In this document: positions 23,040-35,880 of the stretch, one piece after another
Layout: the number at the start of each line of letters is the position of its first letter
How positions within the stretch are numbered: the stretch's first letter is position 1
Source of the DNA: Sympetrum striolatum
Lineage: Eukaryota; Arthropoda; Insecta; Odonata; Libellulidae
Length of the DNA stretch: 64,000 bases
Assembly (NCBI GenBank): GCA_947579665.1
Contig: OX388350.1
Span: 42,689,393-42,753,392 of the forward strand
Reading direction: 5' to 3'
Position numbers and translations under genes: made by a program
The notes under the pieces: generated by a model
What the model saw: the letters and a program-made list of their open reading frames with translations, nothing else
The model's database searches: none
What the model was told of the DNA's origin: nothing

Positions 23040-26000
23040 GTTTTGTCATCTATTGTCTGTTTTTTCAATTGTTACTGCTCTGAATGTTTCCGTTTGGTCA
23101 CTCCCGTTGTCCCTTCTTCGTGTTAACGTCACTCGAAGATGACGCATGTTGCGTGCATTATATCGCGTGGTCGTTCCGAATGCTGTGTTAGGTGATGCCT
23201 ATTATCTTCCGTGAGGACGAGAATGCGTTGGCATTCTAGACTTTGTTCGGCAGATATGAAAACGTTATGAGGCAACAGACAATTGCTCCTTAGCCTTGAG
23301 ATCGATCTTTGCATACGTGTGAACTAACACTGCTCGTCTTTGAATATTGATCGCGATGACGTTATCGTGTATTCCTTTTATTTTTAGATGAATTCATATT
23401 TTACGTTCGTTTTTGGCACTTGGAATATTAATGGTTCGAAAGATGGGCAAACCTATGGGTTGGTGGAAGTTTAACTAGGCGAATTGAATTCAGCTTGCTT
23501 CGCATGAATGATTAATTTGATTTAAAGGTATTTTTAGTAATTGAACTTATTTTTATTCGTATAATGTACGTAGTGCATTATAAAAAAATTGGAACCAGAA
23601 ATTTGGAATTATTTGGAATTTAAGGAGTACTCTATGTAGTTTGTAAAAATTTGTGTAGGTCTTATCTAAGATGTCGGGAGAATTTAACTTTGAAATGAGT
23701 ATTTATTCAGTGTACTATGCTCATTTTTTTCAGAAAAAGTAATCGATAATTTCTACATCTCTAAAAGTTATACTTCGAAATTAAAAATTGCATAGTAATA
23801 AAATATAAAAATTGTAGACGAATGTGAGAATTTGAGAAAACCTTACTAGAAATAGATCCTACCGCATTAAAGAAAAGTTTACTTAGAACTCAGTGAATAG
23901 AAGCTACTTATCATGCGTATCACTTCTGATCATTTTTCTCCGAAGCTATTTGGTAACATGATATAGAAACTGTAGGATTCTTATGAAGAATTGCTCTATC
24001 TCTTTGAAGTGTTGGTGAAATAATTTGAGTTATAAATTGCCTGAGGAAGTATAAATTGAAAGCGTTTGTAGATTAATCAATTTTTGAGTCAGTGAGACTA
24101 GGAGGAATCGAAATTTATCCGAGCCGTTGATTAAAAGAAGCCTCAAAAATTAATTTGCCTCGTATGTTAACAGAAATACCGCATTTACAGGTATTAGTGG
24201 ATTTCGTTGACGTTTAGAGTTATATTCATCTGCTAGCAACTCAACAGGAACAACAGGAAACAAATTTTAAAGTTGATGCAAAAACGAGTAACGCCCTCTA
24301 TTTTGACCTCAATTCCGGGATTATATCTGCTCGTTTGTTTCTGGAATTAACAGTGTGGTAAACTGATTCCATTTGTTGTATGTAACATGTGCTACACAAA
24401 TATCTTCCTTATTTAATCGTCTTTACATAGTCTTCTTTTTTGAAAGATTTACGATGATTCGTAGAAACCTCTTGTCATCGCTCATTAGATATTCTTGCGC
24501 TGGTGTGTTCAGTTTTGGCTATTATGAGTAACATCGATGAAACGACAGATACCAGAAACTTAGTGAAGTTATAACTTTTATTGAATGTCGCTATTACAAA
24601 ACCTAGAAATGTTGGTGACCCTTGAGTAAAATTATTTGTTTTTATAGCCTTAAATGGATTTTAATCCGAATGATGAACTGAAAGACGTTTACCTAGTTTC
24701 GAGAATAAATTACTATCATTGTTAATGATTAATTAAGAATTATTTATACTAAATAAATACGTCATTACTATAAATTAGGTATTAATTAGTGGGATGAGCA
24801 TTAAATGTAATAAAGGAGCCTATATCATACAGTCTTATGTATAACATTATAATACATATATACAATGCTCACTTCCCGTTCTTTTAAGTATTGGTTCTTT
24901 CCATCTAGAGACCAAATATTCTTCTCCTAATGAAATTATATGGAGGTATCTCGTATTATTAAATATTGTCATAACAATATTATCATTATTAAATTATTAA
25001 TATTATTTATTATTTTACTTATTGTATTTTGTGTCTTTTCAGGTAAGCCTGGACCCTACTCTCATCAATACTAACGATTCGACGAATAGTACCAGTTTCT
25101 TATAAGGTGTATCCAAGGAGTAAGTCTTACGATCTGTGAATACGTTCAGGAAGTCCTTCTTTGACGATATTTTGCTCCTTTTCTCCCAAGTGGAATAGAT
25201 TTCCCAATAGTTTTGGCTCATTTATGCTATCGCAAAAGCATTTGTAGTCCTGATTAAACGGTTCTCTCAAGATATAGAACTGCGAAAGTGTCTCGCATTC
25301 CAAGAGTATTTATTTTCGTACGGGCGTTGAAATAACTTTCTTTTGTTTGTTTTGATTCATCGGAGGAAACTTTTGGCATTGGAGATCGCATCTGCTATTG
25401 ATCCCTTTAACCCCTCCGGATTCCCATCGAGATACTTTCGTTCGGCTATTTTCGAACTCTCCCCTTCTTCCTATCACACTTCTCTTTTAATTCTGCCGTC
25501 TTTCTTTTCCTTCATTCAGTCTCTAGACGCTCAGCTGTCAAAAAATTGTGTCTTTGCAATACGAAGGGTTCTCGAAGAAAGTTACGATATCATCGAGAGA
25601 AGGCCTTTGCCATCTTCGGAGGGTGCTGTTAGTTAAATTCAGGAAGCGTTAGGTTTAGAATGACAGTTTTAATAATCTGCCGAAATTAATCAGAAGGAAG
25701 TACAAAAATCATTCATTCATCTTCAAGTAATCTAAAACATTCCGTAGAAGAAAAACATGCAAAAGCATGGCTACTTCTTTATGTGTTTTGATTTCATCTA
25801 AATCAGGAAGGATCACCTTTAATTTTGCCTAACATTGATGATATTAACCCTAGGAAATTCATCTATTTTAACTCAAAGAATATGTAATCGGCTGAAACCA
25901 TTTCAAATTTTTGCTGAGTGGAATCCTTACAAACAAAATAAGAGGAGGCCAAATATCGAATAAAAGGATAAGAATTCTAGTCCACAATTAGGCCCTCCCT

Positions 26001-27650
26001 TTTCACAAGCATTGAAAATGAATGAAAAAAAAGGCTTAACTTTTACTATGTTATTCCCTTATTAAATTATAACTAAGATGTCCATTGGAATTAATCTCAT
26101 TTACATTTAATCAGTGTGTAAAAGTTAATTTTCAATATGATTTTAAATATTTTTATTCTATAAAATTTTATCCGTTCCGTTGGTACGATAATTCGCGGAG
26201 AAGTTCTCTGATATATGGGGAGTTGTGCAAATACTGTGATATTCCGCAGGATTTGATCTATTAATATTACCAATAATTCGCATATCCAATATCTGTATTT
26301 TACGTATTTCTACGGATAAATTGTTTCATCGTTCGTTTATGAACGACTTCTTTAGCCGATTATGATCTCCCTTCTGAAGTTATGGCAAGAAATCTCTAAG
26401 AAAGTTTCACTTGATAACTGCAATCCTTATTGATATCTTCAGGCACTCAAGAATAATAATTGTTATGTATATTTTATTTTTTTTAGATTCGCTTCCTTCC
26501 TTGAGAGAATCCTTGCACATGGTTTTAACTGTTATATTTGTCCAAATGAAGTCTCGATTTCGATAACTTTTTATGTAAAAAGGCAGAAGAATTTGCTTTC
26601 ATTTTAGATAACGCCGTCCTTGCTCAGGTAAACTTTAAGTGAATCCAATGACAGAAATGTTTCTTTTAAGGTTTTTCTCAATTTTCTAGGAAACGTGCAA
26701 GGTTTTTTTCATTTGCTTATCTAATTAGTTAGAAAGTTCTTCCACCAAAATTGGATGGGATATTGACATTTCATCATTTTAATTCAACCTTTCATTGCGG
26801 ATGAATGAAATGTTTCGTTGTTTCAAAAACAAAATTTAACTCTTGTTGAAGTCATATAACCTTTTCTCTTTTATGTATTTTCTTAGTTTCCCTGAGGAGA
26901 AAATTTATGTGAAAAGAAGGTAGATAATTTACAAGGATAGTTCATTTTACCCAAAAAAGTTAAATTTTTAGAGATTCAACTATTACAAATAACTATTCCA
27001 GCTATTTGAATTCATTTTAACCTTTTTCATGACCATACTATTAAGAGGAAAAAGATTTAGAGTTATGTGAATCCACAGTCACTATGCTGTAGATAGTACC
27101 ACTAGAAAAGCTTAAGAATAACCATGAAAAAGATATGATTTACAAATTTGATTTGGTGAATTTTCATCAATCTATTCTAATCAAAACATTTATTTGAAGC
27201 CTTCTCTGTTATATTTTTAACTTAACTTAATATTTAGCTACAAATTGAGTATGAAATATACAAGCAAGAAAAGTTCTTTCTCGTTCTGCATATAATTCTT
27301 ACGCGTCAATTGAAAGCTCTTTATACTAATTTTTACTCCTCTACCTTTAATCAGATTTTTTTCAAGGAAAATATGTACCCATTAGGATATTAATCACTTG
27401 AATCGGGGTTCATAGTACGAATGAAAAATTATGTATAACATAGAAGGTTCAATAAAGACTATGTTTATAATACAGTGTGATATAATGTACAAAAATAATA
27501 TCCTTAAAATATAATACATTGAACAGCTTCTCCTTTGACCGCTTTGATATATTTCACTTCTTTGGAATAAAAAGAGAATTCATCGAGAATTTAATATTGA
27601 TAAATATTTTATTTATTTTTTCGCGATATATTTTTACAAAACTTTAAATA
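23040..27650. other. AT-rich noncoding stretch
   Basis: No gene is recognised. A moderately GC-rich open frame at 25343-25636 (97 codons) has no family signature. AT-rich runs lie at 24950-25025. Short frames elsewhere look like chance. Confidence 0.4.
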
Positions 27651-27654
27651 GGAG

Positions 27655-28295
27655 AAATTTAGTCCGTACGTTCTTTCCTTCCGTTGAATTCCTTTGAAAC
27701 TCCGTGAAGTTGATTCAAAGAGCGCCGGGAGTTTTATCGACCCATCCGTAACCCCCTTTTCGGAAGATAGGATAAAAAATTCAGCGAAACATGTGGGATT
27801 CCTCCTTTGCGGCGTCTTTTGATGAACCCCATTAAACGCCTCTTCGCATTCCGCCTTCATTTGTTTCCGCCCCAAGACGGGAAAGAGGGATTGAAACCAC
27901 CGTCTGGTCAGTCTCCTTTATTCCCCGCTATTCTAAAATAAACCTCTCTAAAGCGGTTGTTTACACGTCTCCTTGTCATGCAAATCACTTCCTCCCTATA
28001 AAAAATTCGTCGGTTGTCCTCCAGACTACCCTCAGACTTAACAGAATCAAGAGGAGTGGGGGCATGTCTTTCTCTCACCTATTTGGCTTGTCCTCTTTAT
28101 CTTCATTTCCCGTCGATATCTTTTGGAGATTTTTACCTAGAAACTAAATTTTCCGCTGTACGGTTTGAAGGCGATATTACCCGATACATTTGCTTTCTTG
28201 TCGACGGTAAACAACTGAATGCAACTCAGGTCTATGCCAGGCAGGATGATGACCAAATTAAAAAGTTGGTTAAGAGGTATTATATTGTGTCCTAG
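27655..28295. other. GC-richer island with octamer word, possible regulatory DNA
   Basis: This island stands out from AT-rich flanks. It carries CATTAAACGCC (27831-27841) and an ATGCAAAT octamer (27979-27986); both words also occur in the island at 41.7-42.0 kb. Open frames on the two strands (27875-27609 minus, 28014-28295 plus) are short and unrecognised. Confidence 0.25.
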
Positions 28296-28740
28296 TTTTT
28301 ACAGTCAGTAATGATGGTTATATAGGAATGAAATAATTATATATCTTCTCCGCATTGCAAAAACAACCTCATTCCAAGTTTTCTCTATGAAATGTTCCTA
28401 GATCGGACGATTAATATTTCGACTTAGTGTTTACGATAGATGATTTTAATCACAGTTTTCTGGTTTTCTAATATCAAGCTGATCGTAAAAATTAAAACGC
28501 AGTATGGATGTTAATTTTGGGGTTTTCTTGGTACAGACTTGTTACGGGGCACTTGGAGTATCTGCCTTGAGAAAATTGATTTATGCTGTGATTTATGCGA
28601 TTTGTATACAAAGTTGTTTTTTAAGTCTTTATGAGCCTCCTGAGATGAAATAAAATTATTATTTCATAATCACCAAAAGCTAATATCTTATCTTTTAACG
28701 TTCAAATTCTCACGTTTTTTAATATTCGTTGTATAGGTTT

Positions 28741-28916
28741 GTTCCTGCTACCATATCTTGACGAATGGGATATTTTCATTTGTAATTTGGTAAAGGACAG
28801 AAAACAATATCCTTTTCGTCCATTTTGTCAGTCTTGTTTATGCCTGTGATGACATGAATGCTGCTGAGGTATGATTGATGCTTGAATAATACCAATAGTT
28901 AATATCTCTCCTATTG
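28741..28916 (+). repeat. Dispersed repeat R1, 5' portion
   Basis: The words GTTCCTGCTACCATA, ATTTTCATTTGT, TTTTGTCAGTCTTG and GAGGTATGA follow in the same order as in the copy starting at 44686. The 3' part with the CTACCTCACTCCTC core is missing. Confidence 0.65.
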
Positions 28917-29437
28917 GATTATGTTAGGTAGTTAGTGTTCCACCTACGTGATAATGTTCCCCTCATAAAATTTTAGGTTGCGAGAAATGTTCGCGCAACA
29001 AGGAATGTACCATATTCTACCCTCAATCATTTTCTGTAATAGTCTTAAAAAAAATAAAATAAAAGCGTGTACTGATTCACAATTTACTCGTAATTCACCT
29101 GAATGAACTCGATCGGTTTGTGTAACGAGGAGGGTTTCATCTTGAGACTGTTATTGTTCGACTTCAATTAATGAAATTGTGGAATAGAACACATCTCTTG
29201 CTTCTTCTTTGCGTTTAAAATATAAGTTCCATCAAATTAATTAAACAAGAAATTAGTCAGGAACAATAGTTGTGAGATTGGAAATGCATGTATGCATGTT
29301 ATTAATGTAAAAATTTAATTCAATGAAAGAAAAAGATTTTTCTCACCATTAACTACAGTTTGAAATAATCTTTTAGAATGACGACGTATACATGCATACG
29401 CGCGTGTCAATAACTCTATTCTCTTTTTTGGTAGGTA

Positions 29438-29514
29438 CACTCCTGGCCAAAATTAACGCAGCACTTCCCTAGCGATCCTTACGGCTGGTGCTGCGTTAAT
29501 TTTGGCCAGGACTG
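29438..29514. mobile_element. 77-bp Tc1-like palindromic MITE
   Basis: Two 27-bp inverted arms (29438-29464 and 29488-29514) differ at one base and enclose 23 bp. Each arm contains CTGGCCAAAATTAACGCAGC. TA dinucleotides flank it at 29436-29437 and 29515-29516, as expected for Tc1/mariner insertion. The arm resembles terminal repeats of Tc1-like transposons, from general family knowledge. There is no room for coding sequence. Confidence 0.8.
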
Positions 29515-29519
29515 TACAT

Positions 29520-30300
29520 TAATTTCCCAATTTATTCACTATTCTCTTCCATGCTATTCTATCCTTTCATATAGTCGCTCCAGGTACACTCGTCTACATT
29601 TTCATACGTCTCTTCTCTTTATTATCTTATTCACTGCAATTAAGCAGATTCTAATCCGTTTCTCTTCCACTTTGGCGAAATTCTGACTCCCATCTTACAC
29701 GAAATGTTGCTTATATCCATTATTTCTATAAGCCCAAACAAAAATTCTTTTGCTTCTGGTCGCAGAATTTCTTTTACTTAAGATTCGTTCATTATCTGGC
29801 CATTTCCAACTATGTCCATCCTATTGAAATTGTTACTAATAGGCGAAATCTTATGGAAACCAAACATATCTATTCTGTTTTTGCTGCTTTTGCCTCTTGA
29901 ATCCATTCCACTTGCATTCAGTTTACTCGTATACTTTTTAAGTTTCTCGTCCAAAAATGATGCGGGCACAACCTTTTATGTACAGAATGTTGATCTCTCA
30001 CATTATTCCAGATTACAGAATGCGGTTCTTTAAAAAAATAACAAATTAAATTATTTATTTCTCCGTGTTTATGCTTTATTTATTAATTTTTTATGTTCTC
30101 AGTATTCGTCTTAATTTTTTAGCATCCTTTTAGGCCTTATTATATTCTTATGGTGCATAGAACTCATCTTTGGCTATTGAAATTATCACTAATAGGCGAC
30201 TTCTTGTAGTAATTCATCATGTCCATTCTGTTTTTGCTCCTATATTTCTATATCATTGCTTCCCTTTTTTAATTACTCTACCTACATTTAATTACGAACT
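29520..30300 (-). pseudogene. Possible heavily decayed LINE coding remnants, partly duplicated
   Basis: Two minus-strand segments, near 29923-29820 and 30235-30170, translate to related peptides (KNRIDMFGFHKISPISNNFN in the first, a similar NRMDMMNYYKKSPIS in the second). Neighbouring text contains KLNASGMDSRGKSSKNR, which loosely resembles a C-terminal segment seen in some LINE reverse transcriptases. Stops and frameshifts are frequent. The family call is tentative; the internal similarity is what the sequence shows directly. Confidence 0.22.
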
Positions 30301-32398
30301 AAATCTCGCGGCATAGATACGCTTTCTTTGTTTGTCTACATTCATACTGAGGAAGAAAGACCAAATGCTGAGTGAAGGGTTTTTTATAAACTCATTAGGA
30401 TTTCTCTTTAAACAAGTAAATATTCACCAAAATAAATAGCATTACGATACGAGAAGGAATATATTCTCTTCTTAGATATTATGCTGTATTGCTTGATGTT
30501 ACTGTGGCACAAAGACTCGTAACCGTTACGATTGTATGAGAATGTACTTTTTATAAAGTATAGACTTAGTATCTTTTATCCAAATAAGAGTAGTAGACGC
30601 GAATAACACGGACATGGGGTAAATATTTTGGTCGATATCTTGCTGTTTACACGTCCTACATCATGTCGTTTGGCGGATCGCAGGATACCAATGTAGATGT
30701 AATTTGCCTCTGTGAGAATTAGTTGATTTAGCGGTGTAACTACAACTGCTATTCCCTCGGTGTCTGCTTGTGAGCTCCTCTATGCATAAATAGAAACTTG
30801 TCTCATTGGCATCGCAGAAAATATGTAATTTTTTCTGCATGGCAGTATGTCTCTATGAGCAAAACTATAATTTGATTCCTATTTCTTGACGATTGTAGCT
30901 TATGTTATGGTGTAACTATTTTGGAGTAAGGGTTGACAAACTGTTTTATTTTAGCTGCTAAATTTTTATCTATTCCCCTTATGGTACATCCCTTTCATCT
31001 ATGTAAATATATTTAACGAGTATTAATTATAAATTGGACTTTATTCTGAGATATTTTTTTTATTCTGAAATGTTATGCTCTGCCTACTGCCTAAATTTAA
31101 AAGAACAGAAAATGTTTTCTTTTATTATTTTGATTTCTTGATATTTTCGGTATTTCTTCCTCCTTTTTCTTGACACTTAAGGATCGTTAGTAATAATAAA
31201 CTTGCAGATTCAGGTATCATGGCATTCCTTTTTCCGTCCTCAATATATTTCTGGCAATTCTTAGTATTGCTGAAATTCTTGTGCGATAATTTAATCGTTA
31301 TTTTCGAAGTGATATACATTCAGGATATTTTGGTCATACATACAGTATGCATCATGTACTTCAAATATATTTGAATTAAAATCGAGCTATTTATTCGCTT
31401 AGCTACTACCTGGGCATTAATAACCCCTTACATCAGTAGTCGTCAACATGAAAATAAGTATTTTCAGTAAATTTTTCAAAAATGAAAAGTACACCTGACG
31501 TATGGTTGAAGTGTACGCTTATACTTAGCTATTTTTAATCAAAATCTACTTAACCTTAAAGGTTATCAAGAATCTTATTTATCATTTTAGAATGGTATTA
31601 GCGATATAGGTAGCGTATAAATGTTTTTGCTGTTTGTATTCAAAGTACTTAATTTAAGCGAATTGTTAAAATTTTTTGTCTGCGTAAGATTATAGGATCC
31701 CGCATTAGATTAAGAGATTTATTTTATCTTGTTTTTAATACGATCGTTTTTGTCTGATTTCGGATAGCTGATTTCTGCTGTTAACTTTAAAACCCGCGCA
31801 AACACCAAATGTAATTTCTTTTGCAATAACCCTTCCTTTTCTCGTTTGATAGTTATTCAATTTCTTGTCCATCTCTTGAATTTTACTTGAGAATAAAGAT
31901 GCTTGTCCCTTAAATTCAAATCTATGATCTGGAAACCTTACTCATAGTCAGTCATCGAAAATGACACATTCACACGTCCTTTATTGGTGTCACGTATTTT
32001 TTTAGGTTTCTGTTTTACGAACTGCCAACGTGCATTTCCATTCTTCATTTCCTTACCCCTTCCCTCGACCGTATAATTCGGAGGGATGACCGAGCACAAC
32101 CCCCTCAATTTGTTATAGCTCTCCCCTTTTTTCTATCGCGTCCCGTTTTCCCTTTGTTACGATCCCAACTTCGCAGGTGTTTAAGATTAAATCGCGTTGA
32201 CTATGTGCATTCGTTGCTTTTATGCGTCGGATGATTGATGTCACTAACGAGGAACCAAAGAACCGCTCAAAAGTTGGACGTTACCATTCCCTCAAAGATT
32301 AATGTTTCTCGAGGGAACAAATGAAGATGTGATATTTTGTGTGATTGGAATCATCACTCTCATGCAAACTCCAACACGTGGTAGCGTGTTTGTAATCT
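30300..32398. other. AT-rich noncoding stretch
   Basis: I see no gene, RNA or clear repeat. Open frames are below 80 codons. Confidence 0.45.
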
Positions 32399-32855
32399 TG
32401 TTTACTGATGTTTGCTCATGAATCAGTCTGGAACTGACGAATGTTAAGTCCGGGTCGTTCGTATGAATCCAATTTTCTTTCCGTAAAGAAGTGTGTAAAG
32501 TAAAAATGTCTATGTGATGAGTCACCAAGGTTTTAACGTTGTAAGCAGTTCATCTAACTGAGCCAAAAATTAATCCCTGTTGGCTTGTTTGATATATTGT
32601 TTACTGATGCTAGTTTATGAATCAGTCTCGAGCTGAGGTATTTATTTATTTATTGTACACAACCGCCGCAGTTAGTCGCAAGGACTGGTGGCGACGTTAA
32701 CTTACAAAACAATTAATTATAAAAAAATTATGTTGTATCCGGGTCGGTATAAATCCAATTTTCTTTTCGTAAGGATATGTGTGAAGTATAAATGTCTACA
32801 TGATGATTCGCAAGGGTTTTAACATTGTAAGCAATACATCTAAGCCGAAAATTGA
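32397..32855. repeat. Diverged direct duplication with an insertion in the second copy
   Basis: Copy A (about 32399-32571) and copy B (about 32597-32850) share TTGTTTACTGATG, ATGAATCAGTCT, TCCGGGTCG, AATCCAATTTTCTTT and GGTTTTAAC in the same order. Copy B is longer because about 90 bp (roughly 32636-32725), including a LINE 3' end, interrupts it. Confidence 0.75.
32636..32706 (-). mobile_element. LINE 3' end with (TAAA)n tail, inside copy B
   Basis: On the minus strand the sequence reads GTTAACGTCGCCACCAGTCC, then CTTGCGACTAACTGCGGCGG, and ends in a (TAAA)n tail at about 32638-32653. The same sequence occurs on the plus strand at 63838-63907. Two copies with the same end and a simple-repeat tail fit a severely 5'-truncated LINE. 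Confidence 0.65.
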
Positions 32856-32904
32856 ATTGGGTTAATAAATTTTTGCTATCGGATATAAGCATATTCTGGA
32901 TATA

Positions 32905-33170
32905 CGAGGGTCGTTCAGAAAGTATAGAAGGTTTTTGCATAACTATATAAAAACGAAAGATATCAACACAAAATTTTATTCACAAAATCACAGAACCTTA
33001 ATTCACTTTTCAAGAGAGTTGCCATGGTTATCAAGGCACTTATTTTAACGTGCAACCAGTTTTTAGATGCCGATGTTATACTCTTCTACCGCCAAAGTTC
33101 TTAGCCAGGATGCCACTGCTTCTTTGAGCTCTTCATCGTTTCCAAAATGTTTTCCTCCAAGAAACTTTCC
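32905..33170 (-). pseudogene. Mariner-like transposon 3' end: transposase C-terminus and one TIR
   Basis: On the minus strand, 33170-33003 encodes the last 56 codons of a mariner-family transposase. It begins GKFLGGKHFGNDEELKEAV and contains WLRT, EEYNIGI and KCLDN, and it ends NSLEK followed by a stop. This resembles the family pattern in which an FLGGK..-(D/E)E segment leads to a short C-terminus. In-frame stops interrupt codons 36 and 42. Beyond the stop the element ends in a terminal repeat (CGAGGGTCGTTCAGAAAGTA on the plus strand from 32906), next to a TA. The catalytic DD34D core and the 5' terminal repeat are missing. It is a dead fragment with no ability to move itself. Confidence 0.8.
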
Positions 33171-33179
33171 TCGTATTTG

Positions 33180-35880
33180 GTGAAGCATATGATATTTTCA
33201 TCATAGACAATTCTCACGAAATTAATGAACCATCAGGTGAGAATGTATCACTTTAAAGAATTTAGTTTGTGGAAAGTTATCCACCCCAATATTAGAAGAA
33301 TTTGAGTCTAAACAGAGAGACAACGATGGACAGCCATTTGGCGATCATATTTCTCTTTTGCATATACAAATGTTTAAGTTAAGACGAAGGTTAAGATTGA
33401 GTTTCAGAATAGTCTAACCCGAAAGACTATTTGCGAGAAGGCTTAGAGCGTGAAACGAATGATTGTGTGTATATTTGTGAATAATAAAAAAATCAGTCAT
33501 TCTTTGGTGTATTTCTAGAGTATTTTCGTTTCACAGTCAATTCGTTTTTTTATGACAACAATTTTTAAAACTTTAATTCATTAATTTTATCTTTGGTATT
33601 TCTTTACTGCTGTTTTACGTAGCACATATTGATACATAAATGTAGTCCTTTCATGCATAAAATGCATTTTTTGCATTATGCTTATACGTACTCAATCAAT
33701 GCATAAGTGATTCGATTCGATTGTTATATATTTATAGTATAGATCATTTTGTATAACGTTATTAACAGTTTGATGTATGATGAGATATGAATTCTCAATA
33801 TATAAATGATAATATAATGTACAATAATTACGAAGTGTAAATTTTTGCGAACGTATTCCTGAATGATCATCAGGAAATTATCAATTATCCTTCCTATCTC
33901 TTCAGTTGAAATTCTCATTCAAATATCTGTGGTTTTATTTCTGGCACGAATAACAGCGTTTCTTATTTTGATTTTCGGGGAATATGTTAGTTCCGCGAGT
34001 AATTTCTCTATATCTGCTTCAATAAAGCGATCGTAATGATCTTGTTAAGTTTCTATTTGTCGAAGTATATCTAATTTACTTTGTTTATTAAAAAAAATCG
34101 AATTTTTGTAAATGGAATTCTCCCAAGTAAATCCTGATCTTATTGAGTATGCTTCTTGTTAGAGGTTCCACTCACCAACATTTGAGTTGAATCTCTCAAA
34201 TAAAGGAATAACAACATTGCTCTTCACAAGGTTGTCAAAGGTATTTCCTGTTTACTAAATGATGTGTACTAGCTGTATAATGTAAAGTAGAGAGAGATGC
34301 TATTATCAACGTTACTTTGGATATCATCATTCCCTCAATTTTTTATCAGAATATTTTGGCTCATCCTACGTTTAGATATTCCGAGAATACTCAAAGCGTT
34401 GTCTCAGTTCTTTGAACTCTTATTTTGGACTCGTTCACATAAATTATTCAGTTTCCGTTTTGCAATTCAAGAGTACACGCGGCCTCTTTTCACATCGTGG
34501 CGCGCCAGCTTGTTGTGGGCGAATAGTTCGGGCGTCTTTCGCGAGATCCCGCCAGCAACGCGGACTTGTTCGGTGCTTCCCTCTGCAGGCGGTCCCCTTC
34601 ACCAATCGATTACGTACCTGCGGTCTCGAAATTAATTGTTTCAGGATTCATTTTAGGCAACCCTTTTCCCAGTATTATTAAGGAACTGAGTGCCCATTGT
34701 ATTGTTTGGTGATCATCTAATTAACATATTTTTCTAGTCATACATCTTCACCTACCTTTGTTATTATGTAATTGAGAAAGTATCAAAGGATCCTAAGCTT
34801 AAAATATGTTTATTTAAACATTAATATCGAGAATCATTTGTAGAAATTTGTTTTTTAATCGAATTCCATCTAATATTTTACGCTTACTACTTTACTACTA
34901 CTTACCTCTGCAATACCAAGATTTCCGAAACTAAATTATAGTGACGGTGTTCGAAAATGTATTTTATGTTAATAAAATAAATGTTATCCCCTCTTATAAG
35001 ATCCTATTTACATTACTGCCAATGTAATGGTAATAACTCGACTTTGAATGGTTACGTTCTGAGGATTCTATTTTACCAAACGTAAGAATCGTGCAAGTTC
35101 TTTTATTAATTGTGACTTACAGGTGACTTTTACATATAGTCCTCCTTGATTCTCATTAATATCTAATTGTGGAGAGGTTTTAAAAGAACTATGCTTATTC
35201 CTTCTTCAGTCTTGGATATGTTTACACGACCGTGAAATCTAGACCTCCCACCCTCTATGTAGATACTATGTCATAATGTTAATTGCATATACTTTCCCTC
35301 GATACACATAGTGTGATGGCGATTAAGTGCGTTCTGTTGAGAAATATAGTACATATTTACTTATCAGGCATGTAATTACTAGGCACCGGAGCAGGTCTCA
35401 TCCATATATTGATTAAATTGCTTCTTATTGTTAGTCATTTTAGGGATTTAGTCAACCTAGATTCAGCCTAATTAGCCTCAGGGGCTTATTAGGCTAAAAA
35501 TTGGCTCAGTCTTACAGGCAAATATGTTGTTGCACATGAATTATACTTCGTATACCCAAATTTATTTTTATATTTTGGCTAATATTGTCTCGTTTATTTA
35601 ACAAAACTTAATTTATTGAAGCGATTTATAAAATTATTTTAGGAATTTAAACTACTCTAGTCTTATACTCAGCCGAAATGGGATGCATTATTTACTCTGT
35701 TTTATCTAGAAATAATTAAAAGAAATATTATCGTTCTTTTCAATCAAATTTCCCATCAGTTTAGTCCTTGAATGATCAAATATAACTGAAAGCTACGCAT
35801 CAGTTTATCAAAATATTAAGCTTTTTAGATCATTCAAGCAGAATTATCACTTTTAAGACTAATAGGCTAATAAGACTACA
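33180..35880. other. Noncoding stretch with one GC-rich block
   Basis: Mostly AT-rich. At about 34475-34640 a sharply GC-rich, CpG-containing block has overlapping open frames in two plus frames (34297-34635 and 34412-34681), neither recognised. It may be a fragment of an unidentified repeat or a regulatory island. Confidence 0.35.
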
